Of a stretch of DNA of 64,000 nt, positions 25,363 through 33,803 are shown in pieces. The DNA is taken from NCBI RefSeq assembly GCF_007971525.1, contig NZ_CP042437.1:5704001-5768000 (forward strand), given 5' to 3'. Under the pieces are notes generated by a model that saw only the letters and a list, made by a program, of their open reading frames with translations, was not told the DNA's origin and ran no database searches. Source of the DNA: Mucilaginibacter ginsenosidivorax (GTDB lineage Bacteria > Bacteroidota > Bacteroidia > Sphingobacteriales > Sphingobacteriaceae). The position numbers and the translations under genes were made by a program. Within the stretch, counting starts at the first letter, position 1, and each line of letters opens with the position of its first letter.

Positions 25363-28300
25363 TTAAAATTTAGCTTTTACTCCGAAAGCGATAGTGCGGG
25401 GCAACGGCAGCGCGGTTGAATAATTGGTGCTGATATCCGGGTCAAGATGGTCTTTATTGGCTCTCCACAGGATAGCGATGTTATTAATATAACTGTAGAC
25501 CTGTAGGTGTGAAAAGATTCCTTTTAATTTGCCTTTATCCAAATCATAACTTAACGTTATATCCTGTAAACGGATGTGATCACCTTTATCAATAAGGACC
25601 GATGAGTTTTTATAAAAGGCGTCCCGATTAGTATTAAAAGGATATGGAAATGCCGGCACACTCGTTGTTAATTCGTCGCCTGGTTTCTGCCATCGGTTAT
25701 AATAATCGGAAGTACCACTATAAGGCAAGCCGGAAGAGGTAAACGATGTGCGCCTAAAATAATAATCGAACTTATAGATAATGTTAAATGATAATGTTAG
25801 GGCTTGATAAGAGAAAGTATTTCTAAAAGATCCATAGGTCGTAGGACGTGCACTACCGTTGTACACCATATCGTCGACTGAGGTTTTCGATATGATATTT
25901 CTATAATCTGTGCTTATCTGACCATTCAAATAACCTTGTGGATTGCCAGTGGCATTAAGCCCGGCCCATTTATAGCTATATAGTCCATACAAGGATTTAC
26001 CGGTTAATGGAAAAATAGAACTTGCGCTGGCTGAGTTAATATAATTTGACGATTTAAGCGTAACACCATATTTAGTTACAATGTCTATGACATGACTCAA
26101 TAATAAATTTGTTGTCCATTTAAAGTTTTTGCCGTTGATGTTTTTCGTATTGATAACTATATCAAATCCGTTCCCTTTTGTGTCTGCTGTGTTGCCAAAG
26201 AAAGTTGTTAATCCGGTGGAAGGGGCTAAGGGAGAGTTGCCAAAGAGGTTTATTCCTTTTTTATTATAAATTTCCAGACTACCAGAAACAATGTCACTTT
26301 TCAAAGCATAGTCCAAGCCCAAATTAATCATACGGACTTTTTCCCATCGCAGTTCAGGGTTTCCGGGATTGGCAATTTGCGAACCAGGCCCGCCTGTGTA
26401 GTAGTTACCGCTAAACTGAGTTATCGTTGTTACCGCTGTTGCGCTTTTATTGATATTACCGGTATATCCATAAGAGCCTCTTAATTTAATATAAGGAAGC
26501 CAGGACAATCGATAAAAGTCTTCCTTACTCAAATCCCACGCAAAACCAGCGGAATATAAAGGCACGGCTTTTTGGTTGGTGTTCACTCCGAAAAGGTTGG
26601 ATTTGTCTATTCTGGCGCTACCCGATATTGTGTACCTATTTCGGTAAGTATATACGGCATTGCTGAAATAAGATAAATAGTGGTCAGTAGATTTTGCAAA
26701 ACCAAGAGAGTTTGGGATCTGTTGACCATATCCGTAAGGTTTTATTGTAAAATTGCTTGCGTAGTCAACATTGGCATGGCTTGTCTCAGTGTCCTTATTA
26801 TACCCATAGGCGGTGTTTGAATTTGTTTCACTTACAGCCGCACTTATCTCGGCTCCTGCGATGACATTAAGTTCATGTTGCTGACTCCAAGTATTACTGT
26901 AGTTCACTTGTGCTCGTCCCCGATGCGAAGTGAGAAAACCGTCTGTCTGCTGTAGAATGCCCCCGACAGGTATTGGATAATTCAGACTGCCATCAGCGTT
27001 TATCTGAGTGTACTCGTTAATCAGATTTCGGGTAAAATAGGTATTCTGGCTATTGTAATTTTGAGTATTTGTATTAGCATGTTCGTACTGATATTTAAGA
27101 CTCGCACTAAAATGTTTTAGAAAGTCATATTGCGCCCCTAAATTAATTCGGTTATCTATTGATTTACTGGTGTTGTCGGCACTATTTAATTCGTCCAAGG
27201 GGCGGTAGTTCCAATCCAAGTACTTACTATTTACTGTGCTGGTATAGGATGTTGCGAAATCCTTAGCAATCGACAATGCATTGCCATTTGCATCTACTAA
27301 TTGCGCATAAGGATAAATCCGCTGATTATTAATGGTCAGCCCGCCGTTGTTATAGATTGGGTTATTAGTTTGAGTAGATGTTTGCGTATAATTTAGTCCC
27401 GCTGACAGTTGAAGATTTTTAACTGGATAAAAGTTATAGAGTGAGTTGATTGTGATCCTCCCATTGGAGTTGCCCTTATAGTAACTTTGACCCTGATCGT
27501 CACCTAAAGAAAAGGTATAGTTACTATTACTATTGCCGCCACGAAGATTTAGCGCATACTGTTGATTGACGGATTTTTGATAAAAATATTTATTTAACTG
27601 ATCCCTTACGTCAATGTTTCGTAGTGCATTAATTTGATCAGTAGCAGTGGCGGAGGAAATAATACCTCCGCGTTGATTTGCTAATATCTGAACCACAGGG
27701 GTTACGGGGATATACCCAGTGCTCAAATCGTTATTATAATGTCCCTTACTGAATAAGTTCTGTTCAATATTAATAAAATCGGTGGATTTAAGATTATAAG
27801 GGCCATAGTAAAGATCCGGTTTACTTCCTACCGTAACATTAGCATTGAACTCTGCGGTAAGCTTTTGATTGAGTTTGCCTTTTTTGGTAGTTACAACAAT
27901 AACACCATTGCCCGATCTTACACCCCAGATACTCGCAGCAGCAGCATCTTTCAATACCGTAACGTTCTCTACATCATTGGGATTGATATTATTTATATTA
28001 CCGTCGTAAGGGAAATTGTCCAGGATTACTAACGGTTGATTATTGGCATAGAGCGTGTTAGTTCCTCTAATGCTGATATCAGCCTGACCGCCCGCAGAAT
28101 TATTAGTATTTCTATTAAACAAGAGACCCGGCACCACACCTTCCAATTTGCTTAATAAATCAGTGCTAACCCTTCTATTAAGCAACTGATTATCAACTTG
28201 GGCAAATGAGCCGGTTGCCCTTTCTTTTGGTAAAGTTTGATACCCGGTCGATACCAGTACTTCCTTTAGCATGGCAGTTTCAGGGTTGATCAAAAGCTTT

Positions 28301-28653
28301 AAAGGCTGATGATCGGAACGACTAACCTTTATTTGGGTAGTTTTGAAACCTATATAGGAAATCACCAGATATCCGCTAGTGTCTGTCGTGTTAAGCTGAA
28401 ACCTGCCATTCGCGTCAGTTATGGCTTTATTGTTCGATTTAACGTCCAAAACAGTCGCTCCAGGCAAGGGTTTCTGATCCTCTGCTGACAAAACAATACC
28501 AGTTATCTTAGTATGATTTACCTGTTGGCCGTAAGAACGGGTTACTAAAAGGGTTAAAATTAAAGACAAGAAGAATACAGGAATTTTCTCTTTTAAATAT
28601 CTATAGCAGGTACATAGCAATGCCCCTACGATTTTGGTCGTTGTTTTTTTCAT
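25363..28653 (-). CDS. SusC/RagA-family TonB-linked outer membrane receptor
   Basis: The 1096-residue protein has a signal/transmembrane N terminus, a carboxypeptidase-D-like beta-sandwich ('KITGIVLSAEDQKPLPGATV'), a plug with 'VDNQLLNRRVSTDLLSKLEG', 'DISIRGTNTLYANNQPLV' and 'VLKDAAAASIWGVRSGNGVI', and a long C-terminal beta-barrel ending 'TIAFGVKAKF'. There is no STN secretin-like domain, so it is not of the sigma/anti-sigma signalling type. It forms the importer with the downstream SusD and operates with the TlpA-like protein. First gene of the operon converging on the lanthipeptide genes. Confidence 0.93.
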   Translation of the reverse strand: MKKTTTKIVGALLCTCYRYLKEKIPVFFLSLILTLLVTRSYGQQVNHTKITGIVLSAEDQKPLPGATVLDVKSNNKAITDANGRFQLNTTDTSGYLVISYIGFKTTQIKVSRSDHQPLKLLINPETAMLKEVLVSTGYQTLPKERATGSFAQVDNQLLNRRVSTDLLSKLEGVVPGLLFNRNTNNSAGGQADISIRGTNTLYANNQPLVILDNFPYDGNINNINPNDVENVTVLKDAAAASIWGVRSGNGVIVVTTKKGKLNQKLTAEFNANVTVGSKPDLYYGPYNLKSTDFINIEQNLFSKGHYNNDLSTGYIPVTPVVQILANQRGGIISSATATDQINALRNIDVRDQLNKYFYQKSVNQQYALNLRGGNSNSNYTFSLGDDQGQSYYKGNSNGRITINSLYNFYPVKNLQLSAGLNYTQTSTQTNNPIYNNGGLTINNQRIYPYAQLVDANGNALSIAKDFATSYTSTVNSKYLDWNYRPLDELNSADNTSKSIDNRINLGAQYDFLKHFSASLKYQYEHANTNTQNYNSQNTYFTRNLINEYTQINADGSLNYPIPVGGILQQTDGFLTSHRGRAQVNYSNTWSQQHELNVIAGAEISAAVSETNSNTAYGYNKDTETSHANVDYASNFTIKPYGYGQQIPNSLGFAKSTDHYLSYFSNAVYTYRNRYTISGSARIDKSNLFGVNTNQKAVPLYSAGFAWDLSKEDFYRLSWLPYIKLRGSYGYTGNINKSATAVTTITQFSGNYYTGGPGSQIANPGNPELRWEKVRMINLGLDYALKSDIVSGSLEIYNKKGINLFGNSPLAPSTGLTTFFGNTADTKGNGFDIVINTKNINGKNFKWTTNLLLSHVIDIVTKYGVTLKSSNYINSASASSIFPLTGKSLYGLYSYKWAGLNATGNPQGYLNGQISTDYRNIISKTSVDDMVYNGSARPTTYGSFRNTFSYQALTLSFNIIYKFDYYFRRTSFTSSGLPYSGTSDYYNRWQKPGDELTTSVPAFPYPFNTNRDAFYKNSSVLIDKGDHIRLQDITLSYDLDKGKLKGIFSHLQVYSYINNIAILWRANKDHLDPDISTNYSTALPLPRTIAFGVKAKF

Positions 28654-28702
28654 TTAAATTAAATGCGGATAATTAGCGTATCGGTCAATTAAAGCTTAAA
28701 AA

Positions 28703-28755
28703 GACGGCAACCTATAAAGCAGAAATTAACTATTAACTGATTCCAGGTTGCCGTC
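28703..28755. promoter_or_regulatory. Long-loop inverted repeat upstream of susC
   Basis: GACGGCAACCT (28703-28713) pairs perfectly with AGGTTGCCGTC (28745-28755) across a 31-nt loop. On the minus strand a TTTTTAAG run follows, 50 nt before the susC start; on the plus strand CCCTTTTTT follows. It could be a terminator or a leader attenuator. Confidence 0.5.
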
Positions 28756-29091
28756 GCCCTTTTTTGTCACTCCGGTGAACAAATGACATTTTTAATCGGG
28801 TCTTGGAAGGGGATAGAATGGGCTTTGCCAAGCGCAAAGGGCTTAACCAGATATTCATTAGCCGTTTGAATACTGGCAGGGGAAAAGAATATTTTGAATT
28901 CAATAAACACTGCAAAATGGTAGTAGAATGGATGTCCAAATACTATTTTTTGTTGGTCGGTGCTATTGACTATATTGCGCATAATTAATTGACCGAATTA
29001 ACCCAATTTTCCCTAATAAGGGAAAATTATTCAATTGACTTTTACTTTATTCAATTTGATTTTTACTAACTTTAAAGCATAATATTTTCTG
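28756..29091. other. Intergenic region without a recognisable gene
   Basis: A minus-strand frame of 71 codons (28767-28982) ends just before the inverted repeat, but its product resembles nothing I know, and two other frames overlap it. I treat the stretch as non-coding or decayed. An inverted repeat CCCTAATAAGGG lies near 29011-29022, close to the XRE gene start. Confidence 0.4.
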
Positions 29092-29484
29092 ATGGAAGAA
29101 ACTGTATTTAACAAGAAGCACTTAAGCATCGGACAGAAGGTCGAACGAATCAGAACGTTCAGGGGGTTTAAGCAGGAATACCTAGCGAGTAAACTCGGTG
29201 TATCACAACAAACCGTTTCTAAAATTGAACAAGAAGAGGAAATTGAGGACGATTTATTAAGGCAGATTGCCGAAGCTTTAGGTGTAACACCTGAAGTAAT
29301 TAAGAATTTTGATGAAGATAAGATAACATATATAATAAATCATCAATATAACATTTACAATAATGAAATTAAAGATAATGCAACTAATAATTTTGTCTTT
29401 AACCCAATAGAAAAGATTGCAGAATTATATGAGCGACTGTTGACCACCGAGCGGGAAAAAAATGAGCTTTTAAAAAATAAGTAA
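29092..29484 (+). CDS. XRE-family HTH regulator, first of a tandem pair
   Basis: The 130-residue protein has an N-terminal helix-turn-helix ('KVERIRTFRGFKQEYLASKL', then 'GVSQQTVSKIEQEEEI'), a short Asn-rich linker (about 80-100), and a C-terminal helix ('NPIEKIAELYERLLTTEREK') that looks like a dimerising coiled coil. It is related along its whole length to the next gene, with a 29-nt gap between them. Likely a dimeric DNA-binding repressor; the target is unknown. AT-rich composition is like the rest of the accessory region. Confidence 0.85.
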   Translation: MEETVFNKKHLSIGQKVERIRTFRGFKQEYLASKLGVSQQTVSKIEQEEEIEDDLLRQIAEALGVTPEVIKNFDEDKITYIINHQYNIYNNEIKDNATNNFVFNPIEKIAELYERLLTTEREKNELLKNK

Positions 29485-29513
29485 ACTTAAAACACTTCAT
29501 TTGAATATCTAAC

Positions 29514-29924
29514 ATGGAAACTGCCACTAAAGGAAAAATATTACATATAGGACGTAAGATTGAAAGAGTTCGCAAGTTAAGGGGATTAACACAAGAAGAA
29601 GTAGGAACAGGTTTAGGCATTACGAAACAGGCTGTATCTAAATTGGAGCAAAGTGAAATAATCGATGAGGAAAGATTGGAACAAATTGCAACGGTATTGG
29701 GTGTTACGTTAGAGGGCCTGAAGCGCTTTAATGATGAAACAGTACTAAACAATAACCATAATTTTTATGATAGTAGTTCAGTGACACATTCTTCAATTAA
29801 TAATGGTTATGAGTTTACAATCATTAATAACCCGATTGAAAAAATTATAGAACTTTACGAAAGCCTCCTTAAAGTTGAACGGGAAAAAGTAGAAATACTG
29901 CGTAATAAAAATATTAACCAATGA
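29514..29924 (+). CDS. XRE-family HTH regulator, second of a tandem pair
   Basis: The 136-residue paralog of the preceding gene has HTH 'KIERVRKLRGLTQEEVGTGL' and 'GITKQAVSKLEQSEII', a Ser/Asn-rich linker, and the same C-terminal helix ('NPIEKIIELYESLLKVEREK'). The conserved first and last parts with a diverged linker suggest the twins can form heterodimers (inference). It ends 11 nt before the convergent gene at 29935. Confidence 0.85.
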   Translation: METATKGKILHIGRKIERVRKLRGLTQEEVGTGLGITKQAVSKLEQSEIIDEERLEQIATVLGVTLEGLKRFNDETVLNNNHNFYDSSSVTHSSINNGYEFTIINNPIEKIIELYESLLKVEREKVEILRNKNINQ

Positions 29925-29934
29925 TTGCCAAGGC

Positions 29935-30501
29935 TTATAAAGGATAGTTGTCTTTTATTTTTAGTTTTTCGTAGTCATAGGCATTCTGATTATCTAATTG
30001 TATCAATTCATCATAATACTTATTGGCCAATTCCTTATAATTATTAAAAAGCGCCTTCCTTTCATTCTTTTGCTTGCTATTAAACATCCACGATTCATCG
30101 CCTGTAAACCGGTATACTAGTTCCTTGTATATTTCAGCCCGAAGCACTTTTAAATTGAAATCCTGCATTTTTAAACTGACCGCCTTTTCAGCCATATTTT
30201 TGGCTATAGTTAAGTTTTCCAGTGTCCCCTTTGTCCTTTGATAGGGCTTAGCTATAACATCATTAGATTTAAGATAAAGCAACGCCCTGAAAAATAAACT
30301 TGTCGTATCCTTTGGATTGGCTTTTAAATTCTTATCCAGGCTATCAGATAGTGACGCGTATTTATTTGCATTGCGATATAGCGGGCCATCATTAATGTCA
30401 ATTATTCCTGATACTACTCTGACTTTCAATTGGGCATGCACTTCGTTTGACGTTGCAACAACAATCAAAAGGGTTACAATTAATAAACAAGACTTTTTCA
30501 T
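29935..30501 (-). CDS. Secreted hypothetical protein, TPR-like
   Basis: The 188-residue protein has a signal peptide (MKKSCLLIVTLLIVVATSNE, cleavage after 'VHA'). The mature part is helical with a repeat-like pattern ('SLFFRALLYLKSNDV', then 'AKNMAEKAVSLKMQDFNLKV', then 'LANKYYDELIQLDNQNAYDY'), compatible with two or three degenerate TPR units. No catalytic motif. Probably periplasmic, perhaps a binding or scaffold protein. It stands alone between XRE and TetR genes. Confidence 0.6.
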   Translation of the reverse strand: MKKSCLLIVTLLIVVATSNEVHAQLKVRVVSGIIDINDGPLYRNANKYASLSDSLDKNLKANPKDTTSLFFRALLYLKSNDVIAKPYQRTKGTLENLTIAKNMAEKAVSLKMQDFNLKVLRAEIYKELVYRFTGDESWMFNSKQKNERKALFNNYKELANKYYDELIQLDNQNAYDYEKLKIKDNYPL

Positions 30502-30573
30502 TGGTAAAAACTTTTATTGATCAAATTTACAATTTTCCCCATATAGTTAAAATTGAAAGGATCGATGAAATTT

Positions 30574-31227
30574 TTAGTTCCTACGCTGCTTTTCAGCGCG
30601 CTTATAAGTATCCAAAAGAATTTCCGAAACCGCCTTTTTAATTCTTGCTGCGCCCTCCGGCGAATTCACATCTATTTGGCAAAATAAACTGTCATTTGAT
30701 TTGGAATGCAATATCATGTAATAAATACCCCCAACCAACAAACCCGCGACCGCCCGCAGGTCCACGCTGGTGTTTTCAAAATAGGGATCGGCGAGATCAA
30801 AGAATTCTGAGCCTAAACGTTCTCTTTCTTCGCAAACCTCATACATAATTTGGCTTCGCTCACTTAATTGCCACAGCACTATTTTTTGCATTTCTTCCTC
30901 ATTAAAGAAATAGTCGAACTGATTTAACAGTAATGCTTCCAAAATCTCCCTGGTATCGTCGCCTTTTTTTGTCTCCATTAGATCTCCGGCATTACCACTG
31001 GTAGCTACCCAATAATCTTTTCCCCGAACATAAGTTTCTACTAACTTGTCGACTGTTCCAAAATAAAAGTAGATCAGTCTTTTGCTTAGACCCGCGCATT
31101 TCGCGATGTTAGTAGGGCCGAGACCTGTATAACCTTTAGTTCTAATAATGGTACCAACAGCATCTACCAGTTTTTGCATTGAGCGTTCCTTATCATTAGA
31201 GGCTCCCTTGTAAGGTTTCTTTGGCAT
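30574..31227 (-). CDS. TetR/AcrR-family regulator
   Basis: The 217-residue protein has a TetR HTH ('GLGPTNIAKCAGLSKRLIYF' then 'YFGTVDKLVETYV') and a helical ligand-binding C-terminal domain with 'LLVGGIYYMILHSKS'. It is encoded 20 nt downstream of the alpha-oxoamine synthase in the same direction, so it probably senses the product or substrate of that enzyme and controls the operon (inference). The C terminus is rich in basic residues. Confidence 0.85.
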   Translation of the reverse strand: MPKKPYKGASNDKERSMQKLVDAVGTIIRTKGYTGLGPTNIAKCAGLSKRLIYFYFGTVDKLVETYVRGKDYWVATSGNAGDLMETKKGDDTREILEALLLNQFDYFFNEEEMQKIVLWQLSERSQIMYEVCEERERLGSEFFDLADPYFENTSVDLRAVAGLLVGGIYYMILHSKSNDSLFCQIDVNSPEGAARIKKAVSEILLDTYKRAEKQRRN

Positions 31228-31247
31228 GATTCAAAATTACATAGTCC

Positions 31248-32519
31248 CTAATTAACGGAAATATGCAGCTTTTGATTTACATATTCAAACGCATTTAATG
31301 CCTTATCTAAATGTTCACGAGTATGTGTAGCCATCAAACTCGTTCTGATCCGAGCATTTTTGCGGGCTACACCTGGATAAACGATGGTATTGGCATAAAC
31401 CCCGGCCTCCAGCAAAAGCCGCCCAGCATCCCCTGTTTTATGGGGGTCGCCAATTTTTACAGGGATAATTGCAGATTCTGTATTGCCAATGTTCAATCCC
31501 AAATCAATTAATCCCTTTTTAAAATAAGCCACGTTATCTGCAAGCATTTCCCGCCACTTTGGCTCCTCATCTATTAAGTCTATTGCTTTTAACAAACCTG
31601 CTGCAGCTGGTGTTGAAGTTGATGAAAACACTTGCTGCCTGGACTGGAATTTAAGGAAATTAATGATCTCAGGAGTAGAAACTATAAAACCGCCGATATG
31701 ACCAAATGCTTTGCTCAGCGTCCCGGAAATAATATCAACTTTGTCCACCAGATCAAAAATCTCCATAGCACCACGTCCGTTTTTTCCTATTACGCCTATA
31801 CCATGTGCATCGTCGACCATTAAAAATCCGCCATAACGCTTCGTTAAATCGTAAATTTCTTTCATCCGGGCAAGGTCGCCGTCCTGTGAATAAACGCCGT
31901 CTATAATAACCAACCTTGTTCGGTATTTTTCCTGTGCTTCTTTTAAATTCCGCTCCAAAAAATCAAGATCATTATGGGGAAACATTTTGAGATTGGTTTC
32001 CTTACATCCCTCATAAACCGATGCATGTACCGCCATATCCAAAATAGCCACATCTTCCCCTTTCAAAAGAGCCAATAGCGCGGCACTGTTTGAGGTGTAG
32101 CCGGTAGTAAATACCAGTGCAGAATCTTCACTACGGTTAAAAAATCCGGCGACCTTCTTTTGAAGCATTTCATGATATTCGTGATGGCCCCCTATTAGGG
32201 GAGATGCCCCTGCACCAGTTCCGTATCGTTCAATGCCTTTTATTGCGGCTAATTTTACCTCCGGGTGCTGTGTGAAATTTAAATAATCATTGGAAACCAG
32301 GCTTACACACTTTCTGGGTTTTTGGTTAAATGGAGATGTAACCCACATTTCGGGGCCGCATCCTTGTTTACTGGTCATAAACCTGAAATTCATTTGACCA
32401 TTTTTTACCATATAATCAGTGAATTCCTGAAATACTTCGGCTCTTTCAAATGCGTTTAGTCCTGAAATATTTTCAAAGTCTTTGAAGCTTGCTTTTGCAA
32501 AGTTTATTGAAGAGTTCAT
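31248..32519 (-). CDS. PLP-dependent alpha-oxoamine synthase (serine palmitoyltransferase/KBL-like)
   Basis: The 423-residue protein belongs to the alpha-oxoamine synthase group of fold-type I PLP enzymes: 'SNDYLNFTQHPEV' (76-88), 'GTGAGASPLIGG' (100-111), 'DDAHGIGVIG' (236-245, His239 stacking on PLP) and the Schiff-base Lys270 in 'SGTLSKAFGHIGG'. Family members condense an amino acid with an acyl-CoA, giving sphinganine precursors, 2-amino-3-ketobutyrate, 8-amino-7-oxononanoate or CqsA-type signals. The ~60-residue extension before the core is longer than in KBL/BioF and fits a serine palmitoyltransferase-like or signal-synthase enzyme. It is paired with its own TetR gene, which is unusual for housekeeping SPT. 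Confidence 0.82.
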   Translation of the reverse strand: MNSSINFAKASFKDFENISGLNAFERAEVFQEFTDYMVKNGQMNFRFMTSKQGCGPEMWVTSPFNQKPRKCVSLVSNDYLNFTQHPEVKLAAIKGIERYGTGAGASPLIGGHHEYHEMLQKKVAGFFNRSEDSALVFTTGYTSNSAALLALLKGEDVAILDMAVHASVYEGCKETNLKMFPHNDLDFLERNLKEAQEKYRTRLVIIDGVYSQDGDLARMKEIYDLTKRYGGFLMVDDAHGIGVIGKNGRGAMEIFDLVDKVDIISGTLSKAFGHIGGFIVSTPEIINFLKFQSRQQVFSSTSTPAAAGLLKAIDLIDEEPKWREMLADNVAYFKKGLIDLGLNIGNTESAIIPVKIGDPHKTGDAGRLLLEAGVYANTIVYPGVARKNARIRTSLMATHTREHLDKALNAFEYVNQKLHISVN

Positions 32520-32624
32520 AATTGAATTTTGTTAGATCAAACAGATCTGGCTAACTTAATGCAAGCTGATGTATTAAAAGATCATCGCTTGGTCGGCGGC
32601 ACGACCCTAAGCTTAGGTTAAACG

Positions 32625-32662
32625 TAAAGATTCCCCGGCAGCAAAGCTGTGGGGAATCTTTA
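32625..32662. terminator. Strong hairpin downstream of the alpha/beta hydrolase gene
   Basis: TAAAGATTCCCC (32625-32636) pairs perfectly with GGGGAATCTTTA (32651-32662), and the loop itself contains CAGC-AAA-GCTG. No long T-run follows. A separate palindrome CCTAAGCTTAGG lies at about 32605-32616. Between hydrolase end and synthase start. Confidence 0.55.
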
Positions 32663-32704
32663 AACGGATATCTTGCCTTTATCAGGTGTTAAAAAAATGC
32701 GAAC

Positions 32705-33535
32705 TCAAATCGAGCGATATCCACCTGCAAGCCAGGAGATAAGCTCATCCGTATATGAAGTAAAAGCTTCCTCCCAGACTCTATGGTATGCGTCAAGCAA
32801 TACATAGCGACTGCGGATAAGTTTTTCTGATAAAAATTGTCCGTTTGCGGGTGGAACAATCGGATCATCTTTACCAGCCAAAATCAGGACAGGGGTTTCA
32901 ATTGTCGGCAGCAGAACCTCCAGTTTTGGCAAGTCAGTTTTATAGGCCCTTACAAATTGCGCGGCGTCCTCAAACCGACGGCCCGTAGATCCCTTCCGAA
33001 AGTCTTCAATTATATCTGCCGGCGTCAGTTGCGCAGCATGGGTTAGGTAATCTTTAACAGCCTCTGCACCAATATCGACGAAAGCATCCTTAGGTGAGTA
33101 TATCGCATCTTTCAATATGCCACCGGCCAAATCCAGCCTTGTTGCTGCACTCCCAAGAACTAAACTTTCGAATAACTCGTGTTTTTTTGCAGCGGCAAAC
33201 AAAACCGCTGGAGTACCAACATCAGGTGCAACGACATGTGTCCGGGTAATACCAAGTTGCTTTAATAAAGTAATGATAAAATCGCCCATTGCTTCCGGAG
33301 ACATCACGTCTGCCCGGCTTTGCGAATGACCATATCCAGGCAAGTCAACCGCGACGTAGGAATAACTGTCTACCAGGCGCGGTAGAATACGATAAAATGA
33401 ATAAATACTTTCCGGCCAGGGTGCCGTGAAAAGGATTGGAATTCCGTCATTTTTTTTATGATGTATAAGGCGGATTGATAAACCATCTACTTCTATATTA
33501 TCAGACTCCAACATTATTTTGCTTTCTTTGCTCAT
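32705..33535 (-). CDS. Alpha/beta hydrolase of the epoxide-hydrolase/dehalogenase type
   Basis: The 276-residue cytosolic protein has 'YVAVDLPGYGHSQSR' (strand and loop after beta4) and a nucleophile elbow 'VVAPDVGTPA' with Asp105 where Ser is usual. That matches epoxide hydrolases and haloalkane dehalogenases ('HDWG'), which form an alkyl-enzyme ester on Asp. Acid and base candidates are in 'LILAGKDDPIVPP' and 'LLDAYHRVWEE'. The family's preceding His/Trp is Pro here and the following Trp is Val, so activity is uncertain. It lies upstream of the synthase operon on the same strand but is separated from it by a hairpin. Confidence 0.75.
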   Translation of the reverse strand: MSKESKIMLESDNIEVDGLSIRLIHHKKNDGIPILFTAPWPESIYSFYRILPRLVDSYSYVAVDLPGYGHSQSRADVMSPEAMGDFIITLLKQLGITRTHVVAPDVGTPAVLFAAAKKHELFESLVLGSAATRLDLAGGILKDAIYSPKDAFVDIGAEAVKDYLTHAAQLTPADIIEDFRKGSTGRRFEDAAQFVRAYKTDLPKLEVLLPTIETPVLILAGKDDPIVPPANGQFLSEKLIRSRYVLLDAYHRVWEEAFTSYTDELISWLAGGYRSI

Positions 33536-33803
33536 ACAATAAATACTTTAAATGGTGAATTGATCGATCGTGGGCTTGCAACAGTATATTACGCTTGCAA
33601 CGTTTGCCTGCTGAACATTATGTGAATTAATACGACACAAAGTTGGAAATTTAGCCTTTTTAATAAAGGTAACTTTCGGCCAAAAAATGATACTATTTGC
33701 CACCATTAGCCTTGCTATTGATTAATGTTTTTTTAATACAATAAGATTTTCACTAAAAAGGGTTCAAACTGGAAGGCATTGTAAATTGTGAATCTCGGAC
33801 GAA

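Noticed and set aside
28767..28982. 71-codon reverse-strand ORF ending at the inverted repeat before susC
   Set aside because: No recognisable family, overlapped by other frames, and no start signal; reported only as part of the intergenic description.
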